Shown piece by piece: positions 1-11,563 of a DNA stretch of 64,000 bases; the stretch's first letter is position 1; each line of letters opens with the position of its first letter. Origin of the DNA: Eutypella sp. D-1 (Eukaryota; Ascomycota; Sordariomycetes; Xylariales; Diatrypaceae); NCBI GenBank assembly GCA_023313575.1, contig JAJTTP010000001.1, positions 2,604,001 to 2,668,000 of the forward strand. Direction: 5' to 3'. The position numbers were made by a program, and so were the translations under genes. The notes under the pieces were generated by a model. It had not been told where the DNA came from. It saw nothing but the letters and a program-made list of their open reading frames with translations, and did not search any database.

Positions 1-114
1 CGCGCAAGATTGAATTGACGCGACGCGCATGTGGGGGTGAAGAGAACAATTGATATAAGAGGGGAGAAGAGGAGAGAAGAGAAGAGCAGAAATGAGGTGA
101 AATGAGATACGTAC

Positions 115-189
115 CGGCTCAGGTGAATAGCCATCTGAATCGTTCTCGAAGTCATTGAAGACAGACTCGTCGGACAAGTCTAAATCCAT
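115..189 (-). CDS. First exon of a gene leaving the window; possibly DNA topoisomerase II
   Basis: An ATG at 189 opens 25 codons rich in Asp, Ser and Glu, ending in a DSDGYSPEP stretch. The exon closes in phase 0 at a donor (GTACGT) starting at 114. The rest of the gene lies beyond position 1. Fungal DNA topoisomerase II proteins commonly begin with a short acidic leader of this kind before a basic linker and the ATPase domain, so that is my best guess, based only on composition and the -PEP ending. Other nuclear proteins with acidic N termini are possible. The sequence upstream of the ATG (190-480) is purine-rich on the plus strand, i.e. pyrimidine-rich on the coding strand, as in many fungal promoters. 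Confidence 0.4.
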
Positions 190-713
190 CTTGGAGGTAG
201 AAGAGGCAGAGGATTTAGATGATTTAGAAGATGATTTAGAGGACTTGGAGGATTTGGTGGAGGAAGAATAGGTAGCGATGCGCGTGAATGAAGGTGAAGG
301 TGAAGGTGAAGGTGTGGGTGAAAATGCACGGTGACGAGGGATGTCGCCGGATCGCGCAAAACCCGTAAGACCCGTAAAACCTGTAAAACCTGCAAAACCC
401 TTCTTGTTTTCCACAGGCAGTCAACTATCTGGAGAGGAAGAAAAAAGATGGCAGTTGACCAGAACTGCGCTTCGTGACCATCCAAAGCGTGTTTTGGTGC
501 TGGGGGGCAGAAATGAGTGACAAGAAAACTTTGTAACCACAGCTCTACAAATAGAGTGATGGAAAGTTGTTGTTGTTGTTGTCATCAGGGATGATGATAC
601 GCTTAACTACTATTTGTTGATAGGCTTGATGATCAGATGGTAAGGGGGGGGGGGCGTTACTGGTTGTTAGGGGGGTACAGTACGAAAGTATGGTAGGGGT
701 AGGTGGGAGAGGT

Positions 714-724
714 TTCCAAGGTTG
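714..724 (+). repeat. Dispersed 11-mer TTCCAAGGTTG, copy 1
   Basis: Exact copy in spacer DNA. The other exact copies are at 14651 (-), 25310 (+), 45203 (-), 58456 (-) and 59488 (-). Confidence 0.85.
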
Positions 725-1559
725 CATATCAGCCAAATAATAAACTATGTAAACAACATAAAAATCTCTAACGCGTCGCATGAAAGTATCTACTACCTGT
801 ATATAACGCTTCAGCAGCAGGGGGGGGGGTTATCGGAAGGTGGGGTGTTGCCTACTTGGGTTAGGAAGCGCGCAGTTTGCTTTTAACCTATACACATAAC
901 TCCACTAGCTTGATATGCTGATATGCTTGGTGCATGCAGGAGGTAATCCACCTGCCTGCGTACTTTTCTGTTAATTACATAAATTATGCAGTTAAAGTTT
1001 TCTGGTACCTGCAGCTATACGAAGGGAGATACCTGCCTTGCCTGCCTACATACATACCTGGTACCTAATAAGTAGGCAGCCACAAAATCCGGGAAGGTGG
1101 CTTGATAATAGTGTTCGTTAATGAGTAAGCCATTCGGTACTCCGTAGACGCCACACTTTACAAGTAATCCTAGTTAGCCCCTGCCTCACAACAACACTTC
1201 AGCCATCTATCAAGTCGTACAAGTAAGTATATGACGGGAAGTAGCAATACACAGTAACTCATTGGAAGCCAAACGCCTACCACAAAAGATGGAAGCAATA
1301 ATTTCAATTTTCTTTCCTGCCTCCGATGGGCTCAACATGTCTCTTCTCATCTTTTTGGTTTTTGTTGTTAAACACCCTATTAGTACTCCTCTCGAATTAG
1401 ACACCAATGGGATGTACATGGACAAATTGGGAAATTTCACCAACGGGACCAGGTCTATTAACCTACTTACATAGAGTCTGCATAGAGGGTGTTCTACTTC
1501 CATTTAGTTAGTATTAGGTAGTCATCCGCTACAGCGACTCACTTACCTGCCCGCCTGCC

Positions 1560-1569
1560 TACCTAGGTA
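1560..1569. repeat. TACCTAGGTA palindrome, copy 1 of 7
   Basis: Perfect 10-bp palindrome in spacer DNA. Identical copies lie at 21508-21517, 26059-26068, 44931-44940, 47313-47322, 47390-47399 and 58002-58011, all between genes and often extended by GTAGGTA units. Confidence 0.85.
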
Positions 1570-4500
1570 GACAAGTTCACAAGGACGGGACAAGGACAAT
1601 CCATCTTGACTTGTCCTAGGTAGGTTTAACAGAGCGACGAGTCACAGTCAGTGGTGGAACTGTTGAGCATATTGTCTGTGGAATAGCCCCGGCAACTAAC
1701 TCCCCAGGGAAAACAAGTCATCAGGCTCTCCTTCTCATCCTCTCCTGTCTTCGCATTTAACAAGTGAAAGGGGAGAGCGGCAAACAGCGGCCACATAACT
1801 TCAAGAGTCACTCCTCGACCTTACTTGCTGCCTACTACTTACTGCCTAAATACCACCTGTATATTATTCACTGCTCTTGCCTGCTGCCTCTAGCCAGGAT
1901 CTTGACTACTTCCACAACGTCTCGTCCCACCCGAACACATGGCCACTCTGGGATCTTCTTAACACCCCATTGGTAATATCTCTCCGCGTCCATGTGCTGT
2001 GCAACGGCATCACAGAATGACCTTCCCAAGATGAAGAGAGACATAAATTTCCCGAAGTCGACTGTATAATCCCGCCAGCCCGCGGGCTTTTGTAGCAGGG
2101 TTGCACGGCGCTTGATACCGCGTTCAGAGAAGCCTTTTCTTCCCTTTCCTCCTGTCATCCTATGCTGTGCCACGGGGGAAAACTGTACAATCATCTGAAA
2201 CCCTTGCTTCCCCATTGCCTGAAAACGTCCTGGCGAGCCTCCGCCTTGACCTAAACGGGAAATTCGCAAAGGCGACGGAGCGGAAGCATCCCGATCGTTA
2301 AGGTTATGTCGATGCCATCTGCCTTTTCTTGCCGCCGGATCCAATGGCCCGTACCTGTCAGATAAGAGGCGGACGCGGGAAAATCTTAAATTCTTACCAG
2401 GATAACCTTCTTTCGACTGCCGTTCTTCTGGAACGGGTGGGGCAGGTCCCGCTCACCGGGCTCCCCCATCTCCCCTCTCCCCTCTACCTCTTCCCCCTAG
2501 TACCTAGATTAAGAGTAGATATAAGGGTGTTCGCCGCGGGTTACTACGCGAGAGACAATAAGCTTGATCTCTCAAGTCATTTCGCGCCTGGCTAGGCGCG
2601 GATCTGCGTTCCGTGACTTAAGGCCGTGCCCCATGCGAAGTGGCTCTCCACTTACCACATCCGTTTGCAGCCAGACACTGGCGATGGAATTATTTGCTTC
2701 AAGGTAAGGAATATGAGAGGTATTGGTAACATGAACGGTTGGCTGCAGACGTAGTGTATTTAAGACCGCGCACGTTGACACTCAGGCCAGGGGAGGGATG
2801 ACTCGAGGATCCTCTTGCAGGTGAGAAGTGGTTAGTTGGGCCAGCCTTCGCCCCCCCAGCTCTCCCAGTAGTTGGGGAGGAGACTGACGAGTATCGATGT
2901 CCTCGGGTGTTTATGTACCATGACCAGGTCCCTCGTGCTGATCTACAGTACTAATTCTTTAACGATATTTCCCTACATCACTGCATCTCCTTTCTTATCT
3001 GTCACATTTGACTGCCGAAATTCTTGCTTTTTTTCCTTTCCTTTTGTTCATCTTGTTTTTTTGTGCCTCCCAGTGCGGAGAACCCGTCACAGTCGCTTGA
3101 TCTACGCCGGTGGCAACTGCTAGCTAGCTATCAAAAGGGGGCGCGTCACCCACAATCATCGATCGGCTTCCCTACAAAGGCCAGAGAGGGATAAGACTCC
3201 GCTTCTGTGTTGCGTGTGGGCGCGATTCTGTGCTTGTGTGCACGCAGGCTCGCGGGGGGGGAAACATGGTTTGGTTGTGGTGGCAGCAGCAATCTCCGCA
3301 TCATTCTCTCCCGCAGCCCTTTGCCAACAGAGGGACTTACTATGTTCTCTTTGGGCGACCTCCCCGTGCTTCTCGAAGAGACGTGAAAGAAGAAAAAGTA
3401 AAACTGCCCGGAAGATGGGTCAAAGGACCGCTGGAAAGGTTTTCGGATAAGCGCAGGGGCTCTCCACCAAAGAAGGGGGGAATTGCCTTCTCGGCGGTCA
3501 AGATGAGGGAGGTTCTCGCTGGTCTTTGACGACCTATCTTTGAAGAAATGTCTCGCAAGCAAGAGGCGACGGGGTAACTGGGTTGCCTTCCCCCCCAAGC
3601 TCAGGCCCCCTCTAGGCTGAGAGACATGGGTACACGTGTGTCGAGTCAAGCAATCTCTTGTCTGGGATCTCGTCTGCCTCCCAGAGCCATTTTCTTTGTT
3701 CTACCCTCCTCAGAAACCCGCCTAGCTTGGTAACTTGACCGCACTATATGCAGCTTCCCGGCATGGTGCTTTCTGTCAAGACTCTTCTATGCATTTTCAA
3801 ACAAGCCAGTTCCCTGTTTGGGCTCTCCACCGTACGGTATTTGCTGTGCCAAACTCATTTGTTGTTCTCCAGCGACAGATCCGCTGCGTCATGCAGTCGC
3901 CTGTGATCGCCCCTTTTGGGGCCAAAGCTTGGGCTGGTGGAATCTAATGAAACCTGCCTTACCTCGATGCTGTCCTGGAAGCCGCCAGTTCGACATGATA
4001 CAACCAGCGTCGCTTAGGTTCTTCGTAGCGGCTACGATGCCGGGAGTCGACGGAATCGCTAGGCCTCTTGGAGTAGCCCTTAATTCCGTTACTGTCTGTC
4101 TCCCATGAGCAGGTCACAATACCGGTCAGGGGTGTGCCCTCTTACTAACCAAGTTTTGTTCCCGGCACGGCCGCCTAGGCCGCCTGTAGATAGAGATATG
4201 ACACGCGATGGTGCTATCGACCTCGTCCTGCCCTGCCCTGCCCTGCCTCGCCCTCTACCCCATATCGTCTGTATCATCTGTCACTTCGTGGCTTTGAACT
4301 CGATATCTCCCAAAAGGCGGTGGGCGTACACAAACGGGCATCTCTACCCTCACAGGTCGATTCCAAGACATCTTCGACAAAGAGACAGCCTTTGCGCCGA
4401 ATACACCGATCTCACAAGGCAGCATTGGTCACCGCCCAAATAGACTGCATGTAGAGCTGCATGACTGGATTCAGTCAGTGGGAAAGCAATCTTTGACCTT

Positions 4501-4848
4501 CTTGTGCCAGCATTTGTTTTCGGCTCGTAGTCCCCAGCGAGGGTAGCATCAAATCTTTGACTTGTTTGCCCAGTTCAAAAGGAGGACCTAGGTTTCCCTC
4601 CTCCCCTGTCCCATCATCCACTTTCTCTCTATATCCTCGTGCTGCGTTGCAACTGTTGCCGCTGATTTTTGCTGCTGCAAGTGCTGTCTGAGTTCCTCCT
4701 CCCACCCCCTCATCCAAGCCTTCATGAATTTCCACTCCAAATCTCCCGCGTAGACGACCACAGCCGTTCCGGTTGCCCATTACGTGCAGGAATACTCCAT
4801 CTAGTTTCGAGACATTCCCTTTGCTCCCCACAGGGCTTTCTCACCGCC

Positions 4849-7179
4849 ATGCTCTCTCTGTCATCTCTTCTAAACCCAGCCCCTCCGGGGCCGCTGCCAA
4901 TCAATCGGTTCCCGCCAAGTCCAGCCTCGTCCTCCCCCACGACGTCTCTGGCTGATGACTCGTCATCACTCGCGGACCGCACCCTAACCGTCGCCGCCAT
5001 GCCGCCGAAGCAGAAGGTTCCCAAGGACGCCGCCGTGTTCAACACCAGGAGCCGGCCCAAGGGCGTCGTCAACTTCCCCCCGCACGAGAGGCTCGACGAG
5101 GCCTCGCTCCGCCTGGTCCGCAAGTTCCAGGTTTTCCCCCTCGGTAGTATCCAGGAGTACTGCCGCCACATCCCCTACAACAGCAACAAGAAGGACTTTT
5201 ATGTCAAGACGAGTCGTGAGAGTTTTGAAGGTAAATATTAAATAAGATGCTTAGAGCGACTCTAGTCATTAGTCTTGGGGGACGCGAGCGAGCAAGTAAG
5301 AGATCGCGTGTTGACCCGATGGCAGTCTTCCAGTATGTCTTCAAGGTAGAGGACGCCGAGTACGTTGTCATGTGGGACTACAATGTCGGTCTTGTCCGCA
5401 TGACTCCTTTCTTCAAATGCTGTAAATATCCGAAGGTGAGTACTAATCACGTTGTGATAGTCCTCCAGAGGCGAGATGGGAGGATGAAGAAAAAGAGAAC
5501 AAAGTTCCACTCTGTTGCTGACACATTTCTTGTAGACGACGCCCGCCAAGATGTTGAATGCAAACCCCGGCCTAAAAGACATAACCCACAGCATAACGGG
5601 AGGGTCTATCATGGCTCAAGGTACGTAGCTCGCATTCGGATTCAACCACATTTCCTTTACCCTTATTCATTCCATCCATCGTTGTCTCTTGGGCGGGCAC
5701 CATAAGCTTACTTGAAAACTCATGATCGTAAATTGAAAAGGCTACTGGATGCCCTACCAATGCGCGAAAGCCGTGTGCGCGACCTTCTGCCAACGCATCG
5801 CAGGAGCGCTGATCCCCATCTTCGGGCCCGACTTCCCGTCGCTGTGCACGCCGGCCGACACGCCGGAGTACAGCCGGATGGTGATCGACCCGGCGATCGT
5901 GGCGCAGGCCACCAGGGAGGCCGAGAACTTCCGCAGAATATACAACAACGGTCGCCCTACCTCTATCCCATCCTCGGCAGCTAGCGTCGGTGTCGGCATC
6001 AGACGTGATCGGGACCGGGACAGGCACGTCTTGCTCCGCGACCCGTACGAGGAGGGCAGACATCATCAACTGCAATATCAGCACCAGCCGCATCCGCATC
6101 CACCTCCGCATCATTACCAAACACCCCATTACTATCACCACCAGGTACCCCGGCACCCCCACCGCCTGCGCAAGGTCATCATGGAGCATCCGTGCGAGAG
6201 CTCTTATGCCGGGGCCGGAGCGGACACAGAGGGCGAGACCTCGCCGACGACGACGGACCGTAGCAGCGAGCGGTACATCTACTCGCCTGCGCCGAGTGGT
6301 GCTGCTCCAGTCAGCGCCAGTGCCCCGGCCGCGGTCCCCTCATTCCGCACGCATAGTGGCTGGACGCCCGCCAACATGCTCCCACACTATGAGGCACCAG
6401 GACCAAGCCCCTGGCTGAGCGCCGTCCCGCGGCTCGCAAGAACTTCCGCCGGCGCCGGCAACAGCGGAATCACAACGACTGGACCGCCGCATTCGCATCC
6501 GCATGTGCACTCTCACCCGCCTCCGCAGCCCATCCATCCACCGTACCTCCCACGCACCTACCCGCCACACAGTCTGGCGGCGGGAGCGTCGACGACGAAG
6601 CTTCCGACAATGACGGCACTCAGGACAGCGTATCCCTCGCCGCAGAAGCACCCGTGGCGGGTCCCAGCCGCGATCCTCGAGCCCGGTCTTGGCAGCAAGA
6701 GATCCGCGGATCACATCATTGACGCCGATCAGGAGCGGGAGCGGCAGAGGGAGCATGAGCAAGCATACGACGTGGGCGAAAGCGGAGCGACAACGCGATC
6801 GACGAGCACGGCGACCGCGAGCCCATCCTCGACGGTGATGATGGCGGTGGCGGCGGCAGCGGAACAACGGCAGCGGCAGAAGCTGCATCCGAGTCACCGC
6901 CGCAGCGGCCTGCCCGCTGGTAGCGGTGGGGCCGCTGATAAGAATGCCGCGCTGCTACTTATGAACCTTAGCGTCAGGGACTCGATCGGCTGCAGTGCTA
7001 GCGACTCAGCGCCGTCGAGAGGAGGAGGCTTCAGGCCGGCAAATGGCAGAGGATCTGGAGCTGGCAGTCCTGGTGAAGACGCCGGCACTGCCGTCTCGTC
7101 GCTTACAAGCTCGCCGCGCAACTGCGCTGGCGATGAGTCATCCCGTAGGGCCAAGAGGATACGGTCGAACTCGATGTAG
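4849..7179 (+). CDS. APSES/KilA-N-type DNA-binding protein (Xbp1-like)
   Basis: Four exons (4849-5230, 5326-5435, 5536-5620, 5741-7179) join in frame to 671 residues; all introns are GT-AG. The start is the ATG of [14 protein letters not shown], which sits in a good context (CACCGCCATG). A longer in-frame ATG at 4669 adds an unlike leader and was not used. Residues about 70-230 form the APSES/KilA-N fold, with the runs [49 protein letters not shown] and [16 protein letters not shown]. Every intron interrupts this domain. The remaining two thirds is low-complexity: a His/Pro/Tyr-rich segment, Ala/Ser/Thr-rich stretches and a basic C terminus ([11 protein letters not shown]) that could be a nuclear signal. 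The family contains fungal cell-cycle and development regulators; Xbp1 in yeast is a stress-induced repressor. The specific target genes cannot be read from sequence. Bqt4-type relatives are the main alternative. Confidence 0.85.
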
Positions 7180-7727
7180 TAGCAATGCCTACCAACAAGA
7201 GTGCTCTAGCATCAGGGTTGGTTGACAGTTAAGTGAGCTGCATTGGCTCATTATTTGGGTTTTAGGTCGGGTTGGAACGCATATGCTGTTAGAATAGAGA
7301 CAGGGTGGTATCGTCAAGATGTACTATTGTATTCATAGAACTGGGAAGGGGTGGGCGTTTGATTATTATCATTTCGGGGTCGGGGGAGTTGGGTCGGCGT
7401 CATCATGTCATCGCGGTCCAGGTTTGAAGAGGTTTCTTTGCATACCCCTTTTGCATCACGCATCTATCTTCACAGGGGCAGCTTCTGCCATACTGGGCAG
7501 CATTACGGGTTCGGTTGCAATTTCTATCTTGGGTATCAAATAGTCGGACAGCAGGGATTTGTAAGTAGCATAGAGAATTGTTATTTCTAAAAGCGATTGC
7601 CATTTCGAAAGTTACAGAGTCACTATGCATATGGAAAACCAAGTCTCTCTTAGGAACGCAAATCCTAGGAATTTTTGGACCTTTCTTCTTTTTTATTTTT
7701 TTATTTAATAGCTAAGCCCCTATTTAT
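7180..7727. other. Convergent spacer between the APSES-type gene and cns1
   Basis: This 548-nt stretch lies between two convergent stop codons and should hold both 3' UTRs. A T-rich run (7681-7715) next to the cns1 stop fits 3' processing signals. No further gene is seen. Confidence 0.6.
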
Positions 7728-9071
7728 CTACGTCCCGCCACCTCTCTCCAGAGCCTTTTTCTCCTTGAAATCCTTGACCCACGCCTCGGCCTTGGCCTTG
7801 GGCAGTACGTACAGCCTGACGACCTGGTCGACAACCTCGACCTTGCCTCCGGCAAGCATTTTGAGCAGGGGTACCTTCTTGCCCATCTTGACAAGCCCGC
7901 CAGCGGCGGTCTCCACGTAGCACTCGACGGTGTCGGGGCGGTACTCGCCAGCGGCGTCCCAGGGCAGCGGGAAGATGTAGGCGAGGTGGTCGGCGAGGCA
8001 CTCGGTCTCGCCGAAGGCCTTGACGAAGTCGGACTCCAGGTGGGCCGGGTAGAGGAGGACGGCGGGGAATGCGAGCTCGCTGCGCGGGTCATCCGGGTCC
8101 GGCTGCAGTACGATGCGCGCGTCCTCCGTGTCCGGAGGCCGCTCCGACGCCCGGGTCTGGATCCCCCGGGCTGCGAGCGCGGCCCGCAGCAGCGTCTCCC
8201 TCCGCTTATCGCGTGCCACCCGCTCTTCCTCCTGGCGCTTCTGGCGCGCTGCCTCCTCGCTCTTTGTCGCCACCTCACGTGCCATCTGCTGCAAGGCTTT
8301 GTTGTCCGGGTCAACGGTGAGGCCGCGGGTGCACGCATCAGCGGCCTCGTCCAGGCGTCCCACGGCCGTCAGCGCCCGCGCCGACCGATAATACGCCTTC
8401 ACGTTGCGGTCGTTGATGCGCAGTGCCGCAGCGCCATCTAGCCAGCACGACCGGTAGTTTCGCAGTTCAAGATTGCAGGCGGCACGGTTGACATAGAGCG
8501 TCTCGAGAATGACCCGTTGCCGTGCTGCAGCGTCGTCGTCGCTCAGCAGATCCTTGTCGTCACCGTTCATGCCGACGACCCGTTTCTCTGGCTCAGTCGG
8601 CTCGCCGTTCCGTCTTTTGCGCTCTTCGGCAACCAGGACTAGGATGCCCTTGGTATATAACTCCTTAGCGTCACCGAGAAGCTGAGTCGCCTTCTTGGTG
8701 CCGGCGCCGGCGGCGCTTCTCGCCTTAAAGCACTCATTGCCGTGGTCGCGGAAGTCTGAGGCGACCTCGCTCGGTGCACCCTCGTACGCCAGCGCCTTAA
8801 GAGCTTCGGTATCGTCGTTCTCCTCATACTCCGTCATGAACAGCGGCGACTTCTTCAAGTCCGCGACTACCTCGTCGACCGTCTTCCCCCTCTGCATGGC
8901 CCTCGCAGGGGATAGCTCTGGCATCATTGCCTGGGCTGTATTTTCTGTAGCCTCTGGTGATGTGCCGTTCCCTGCACTTTTGTTCGCGGGTTGTGGCTGT
9001 GCTTGCGATTCATCCCCGTTGGACACCTTCAGCCGCTCCGCAACTTCATCTGTAATTTCTTCGATGTGCAT
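7728..9071 (-). CDS. cns1: Hsp70/Hsp90 co-chaperone Cns1 (TTC4 family)
   Basis: One uninterrupted frame of 447 residues. The diagnostic N-terminal block contains a KSPLFMTEYEEND stretch followed by LKALAYEGAPSEVASDFRDHGNE, the conserved lead-in to the TPR clamp of Cns1/TTC4. Three TPR-like repeats follow (about residues 105-290), including LYVNRAACNLELRNY and AYYRSARALTAVGRLDEA. A charged helix comes next, then the C-terminal wheel domain (about 300-447) with ELAFPAVLLYPAHLESDF. In yeast Cns1 binds the C-terminal tails of Hsp70 and Hsp90, is essential and supports folding of eEF2; the same cytosolic role is inferred here. An Ala/Gly insertion (ARSAAGAGTKK) splits the first TPR. The gene lies 344 nt downstream of his5 on the same strand, with nothing else between them. 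Confidence 0.92.
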   Translation of the reverse strand: MHIEEITDEVAERLKVSNGDESQAQPQPANKSAGNGTSPEATENTAQAMMPELSPARAMQRGKTVDEVVADLKKSPLFMTEYEENDDTEALKALAYEGAPSEVASDFRDHGNECFKARSAAGAGTKKATQLLGDAKELYTKGILVLVAEERKRRNGEPTEPEKRVVGMNGDDKDLLSDDDAAARQRVILETLYVNRAACNLELRNYRSCWLDGAAALRINDRNVKAYYRSARALTAVGRLDEAADACTRGLTVDPDNKALQQMAREVATKSEEAARQKRQEEERVARDKRRETLLRAALAARGIQTRASERPPDTEDARIVLQPDPDDPRSELAFPAVLLYPAHLESDFVKAFGETECLADHLAYIFPLPWDAAGEYRPDTVECYVETAAGGLVKMGKKVPLLKMLAGGKVEVVDQVVRLYVLPKAKAEAWVKDFKEKKALERGGGT

Positions 9072-9415
9072 AGTGGCGCAAAATTTTTATATTGCATAAA
9101 TTATCTCCTTCCCCAGTACGAAAATATTTTGTTTTGTTCTTGAGGGATTTCTCTTTACGACTGTATTTTCGGCAGTTTATGAAAGTAAAGTGACTACGTC
9201 ATAAGGGCCAACAAGATTGAACTTCGCGATAACTGATTGAGGTATCTATTTTTTTCTGCCCCGCAAATGAGTCAGTATGCATCTAACAAGTGTATGATAT
9301 TTATTTATCCGGTACTCCTTCCCAAGCACTCGGGACAGGTCAGTCAGCGGCCATTCACTTCCTCAATTCTTGGGTATCCCTTCTCTTTACTTTTGTTTCT
9401 TCGTTATCTTTGTTT
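9072..9415. other. Spacer between his5 and cns1
   Basis: Both flanking genes read leftward, so these 344 nt should hold the his5 3' UTR and the cns1 promoter. A T-rich AT stretch (9240-9300) is the only visible feature; no gene is seen. Confidence 0.5.
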
Positions 9416-10756
9416 CTATGCGACAACACCATTGGCCGCGAGCTCTTTCCTCTCCTCGTCTGGCGGTACCGCAGAGTCCTCCCCAGCACCGTGGATTTCG
9501 GCGAGCGTCTTCTCCAGGGCCCCAAGGAACTTGGTGACCTCGTCCTCGGTGCCGACGGTGATGCGCAGGCAGCCGAGGCAGCCGTGCTCGCGGCCGCGGA
9601 ACCTGACGACGACGCCGCGGTTCTTAGCAAGCCGCTCGTAGACGGCGAGGGCGGCGGTGTTGTCGGGCTCGCCGCCGGGCCCGAGGATCTCGAAGAGTAG
9701 ATAGTTGGCGGCGGTGCCGCCGCGCAGGCGACCGACTCCGCGTACACGTGGAAGGGCCTCGACCAGACGCTGGCGCTGCGCTATGATCTGTTCGCGGTTG
9801 GCGCGCATCCTCGCCAACCCCTCAGCAGACAGCGCGTAGGACGCCAGGGCGCTGGTCGGGCTGGAGATATTGTAGGGTGCCTTGAGACTGTTGAGAAGAC
9901 GGGCGATGGGCTCGGCGGCGAAAGCAGTGCCGAGCCGGATGCCCGCCATGCCAAAGGCCTTGGACAGCGTCTGAATGACGACGAGGTTGGGCCACTCGGC
10001 GACCCACTCGGCAAGGGAGGTGCCCTCAGGCGCGAAGTCGACGTAGGCCTCGTCGAGCACCACGACGCCGTTCCAGGTCGGGTGCTCAAGCACGGCGCGC
10101 ACGTCATCCTTAGCGAGCGGCACACCCGTGGGATTCCCCGGAGAGCAGAGGTAGGCTAGCTTGATGTTGGGCTCGGTTGACAGCGCGTTGAGGACGGCGG
10201 GCGTGTCAAGCCCAAATCCTGGCGCCGGTAGTAGCGGTACGCGGACCAAGCCGACGTCGTTGACCTGCGCCATGACGCCGTACATACCATATGTAGGCGG
10301 GCAGACGAGGATGCGGTCTCGTCCGGGCACGCAGAAGCACCGCAAAAGCGCATCAATGGCCTCGTCGCTGCCCACACCCACAAATAGGTTGTCCGGCGTG
10401 ATGGCCTTTTTGGTGTGGACGTGCGTGTTCCGCAAGTCGCAGAGCTGCTGTTTCAGATCCCGCTGGTGAGGGTCCGGGTATCTGTGCAGGCCAAGGAGGT
10501 CGAGCTCCGGCCCTGGGGTTGATGCTGTTGCGGCTGAGGCAACGGCGGCGGACAGCGGCGGCCCAAACGCATTCTCATTTGCATCTAGCAGGACGTTCGT
10601 GCCGTCGTCTTTGTAGTCGCTATAATACGCCCAGTCAGTAAGTATCCCCCACTGATAACTCGTCATGGATCGATCCACTTACTCCCGCGCACAACGGTAT
10701 GGCACAAGGGCTTGAATATTGGGCCGAGCGCATGTCTGTAAATTGAAAGCCGTCAT
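9416..10756 (-). CDS. his5: Histidinol-phosphate aminotransferase
   Basis: Two exons, 10683-10756 and 9416-10619, with a 63-nt GT-AG intron, give 425 residues. The first exon encodes TCARPNIQALVPYRCARD, the usual N terminus of the family. It reads straight into DYKDDGTNVLLDANENAFGP. A single-exon model starting at 10678 translates intron sequence and loses this N terminus. It is a PLP-dependent class II aminotransferase with the SPGNPTG motif, VVLDEAYVDF and the PLP lysine in TLSKAFGMAG (about Lys245). A C-terminal R-G-R-E-H-G-C-L-G-C-L-R-I-T-V-G-T segment binds substrate. It converts imidazole acetol-phosphate and glutamate to histidinol phosphate in cytosolic histidine synthesis. A TGAGTCA element 165 nt upstream suggests general amino-acid control. 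Confidence 0.96.
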
Positions 10757-11563
10757 TGTCACACGCCCGCTCCCTGAGGTCTGTATTGGAGATACCTAAA
10801 CACTTAAGACAGTGGATAGAAAAAGAATTATGTCTTCCAAAAAATATAGAAGGAAACTCTAGTTAATATATCATCGACCTATAAGCAGATAAGTCTAGGT
10901 GCATTGATACCGGGATGTACTGAGTCACATAAACGAAACATAAAGTAAAGTCTCCTAGGAAAGTTGCATGTCCGGCTCCGGAGTTAGGGTCATAGTCAAA
11001 AATCGCATCAGTCAATATTTCGCTTAAAGCGATACCTCACTGAAACTACGGTAAGAATAAAGCAAGATAAAAGGAGCGGCAAAGTGCGTAAAGTGGAGAC
11101 AGAAAGACATGGCTGCCTTTTACGAAACCCAAGGAACTGCAATTATTGGTTCACCTCCTATTATCGTGATTCATTAAGTTACTATTCGCATACGGCATGT
11201 ACTCGTTCCCAGCAGCTAGAACATTCTAGCATGCAAATGCGTAAGGAACCTTGAAAGTAAGCCTGCCAGCGAAACAAACAGCGGCAACAGCGGCAACAGC
11301 CTTTATTTGTTGGTCGGACTCGCAATGGGTTTCAATGCGAGATTCCCCAAGTGAGCATCCGGCTGGCTGTGTGTATTCATTCTCCCGAAAAACAGCTGTG
11401 CCCTACCATTACTTCTGAACGAACCAAACTCCATGCGCCGCGCTTGATGCCGAATCCTCTATGTGTTGCGCATGCCCTAGCGCATGCCCCCTTTCTAAGA
11501 GTTTTCCAGCCACTTCCGTCCATATGCCCGCTCCCGCGATCTACTAGGTATTTATCGAGGATA
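10757..11563. other. Spacer between the GH76 gene and his5
   Basis: Both flanking genes read leftward. The half next to his5 is its promoter and carries a TGAGTCA element at 10921. A tandem GCGGCAACA unit lies at about 11279-11300. No gene is seen. Confidence 0.5.
10921..10927. promoter_or_regulatory. TGAGTCA, candidate Gcn4/CPC1/CpcA site of his5
   Basis: An exact TGAGTCA lies 165 nt before the his5 start codon. This is the palindromic bZIP core recognised by Gcn4 and its filamentous homologues, which activate histidine genes on amino-acid starvation. The match is seen; function is inferred from position and gene identity. Confidence 0.6.

Larger units (their letters stand above)
190..4848. 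other. Gene-free spacer, 4.7 kb
   Basis: No convincing gene here. The longest open frames (1868-2344 and 3146-3649, minus) have no recognisable domain and a composition expected by chance in GC-rich stretches. It holds short tandem repeats at 291-313 (AGGTGA unit) and 357-400 (9-nt AAACCYGYA-like unit), G-runs near 644-653 and 822-831, one TACCTAGGTA palindrome (1560-1569) and one TTCCAAGGTTG copy (714-724). The right end is pyrimidine-rich and probably contains the promoter and 5' leader of the APSES-type gene. Confidence 0.6.

Noticed and set aside
1868..2344. 158-codon minus frame in the left spacer
   Set aside because: No recognisable family, no splice partners, and no codon-use signal distinct from its surroundings.
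3146..3649. 167-codon minus frame in the left spacer
   Set aside because: Arg/Ser/Pro-rich chance frame with overlapping plus frames of equal length.
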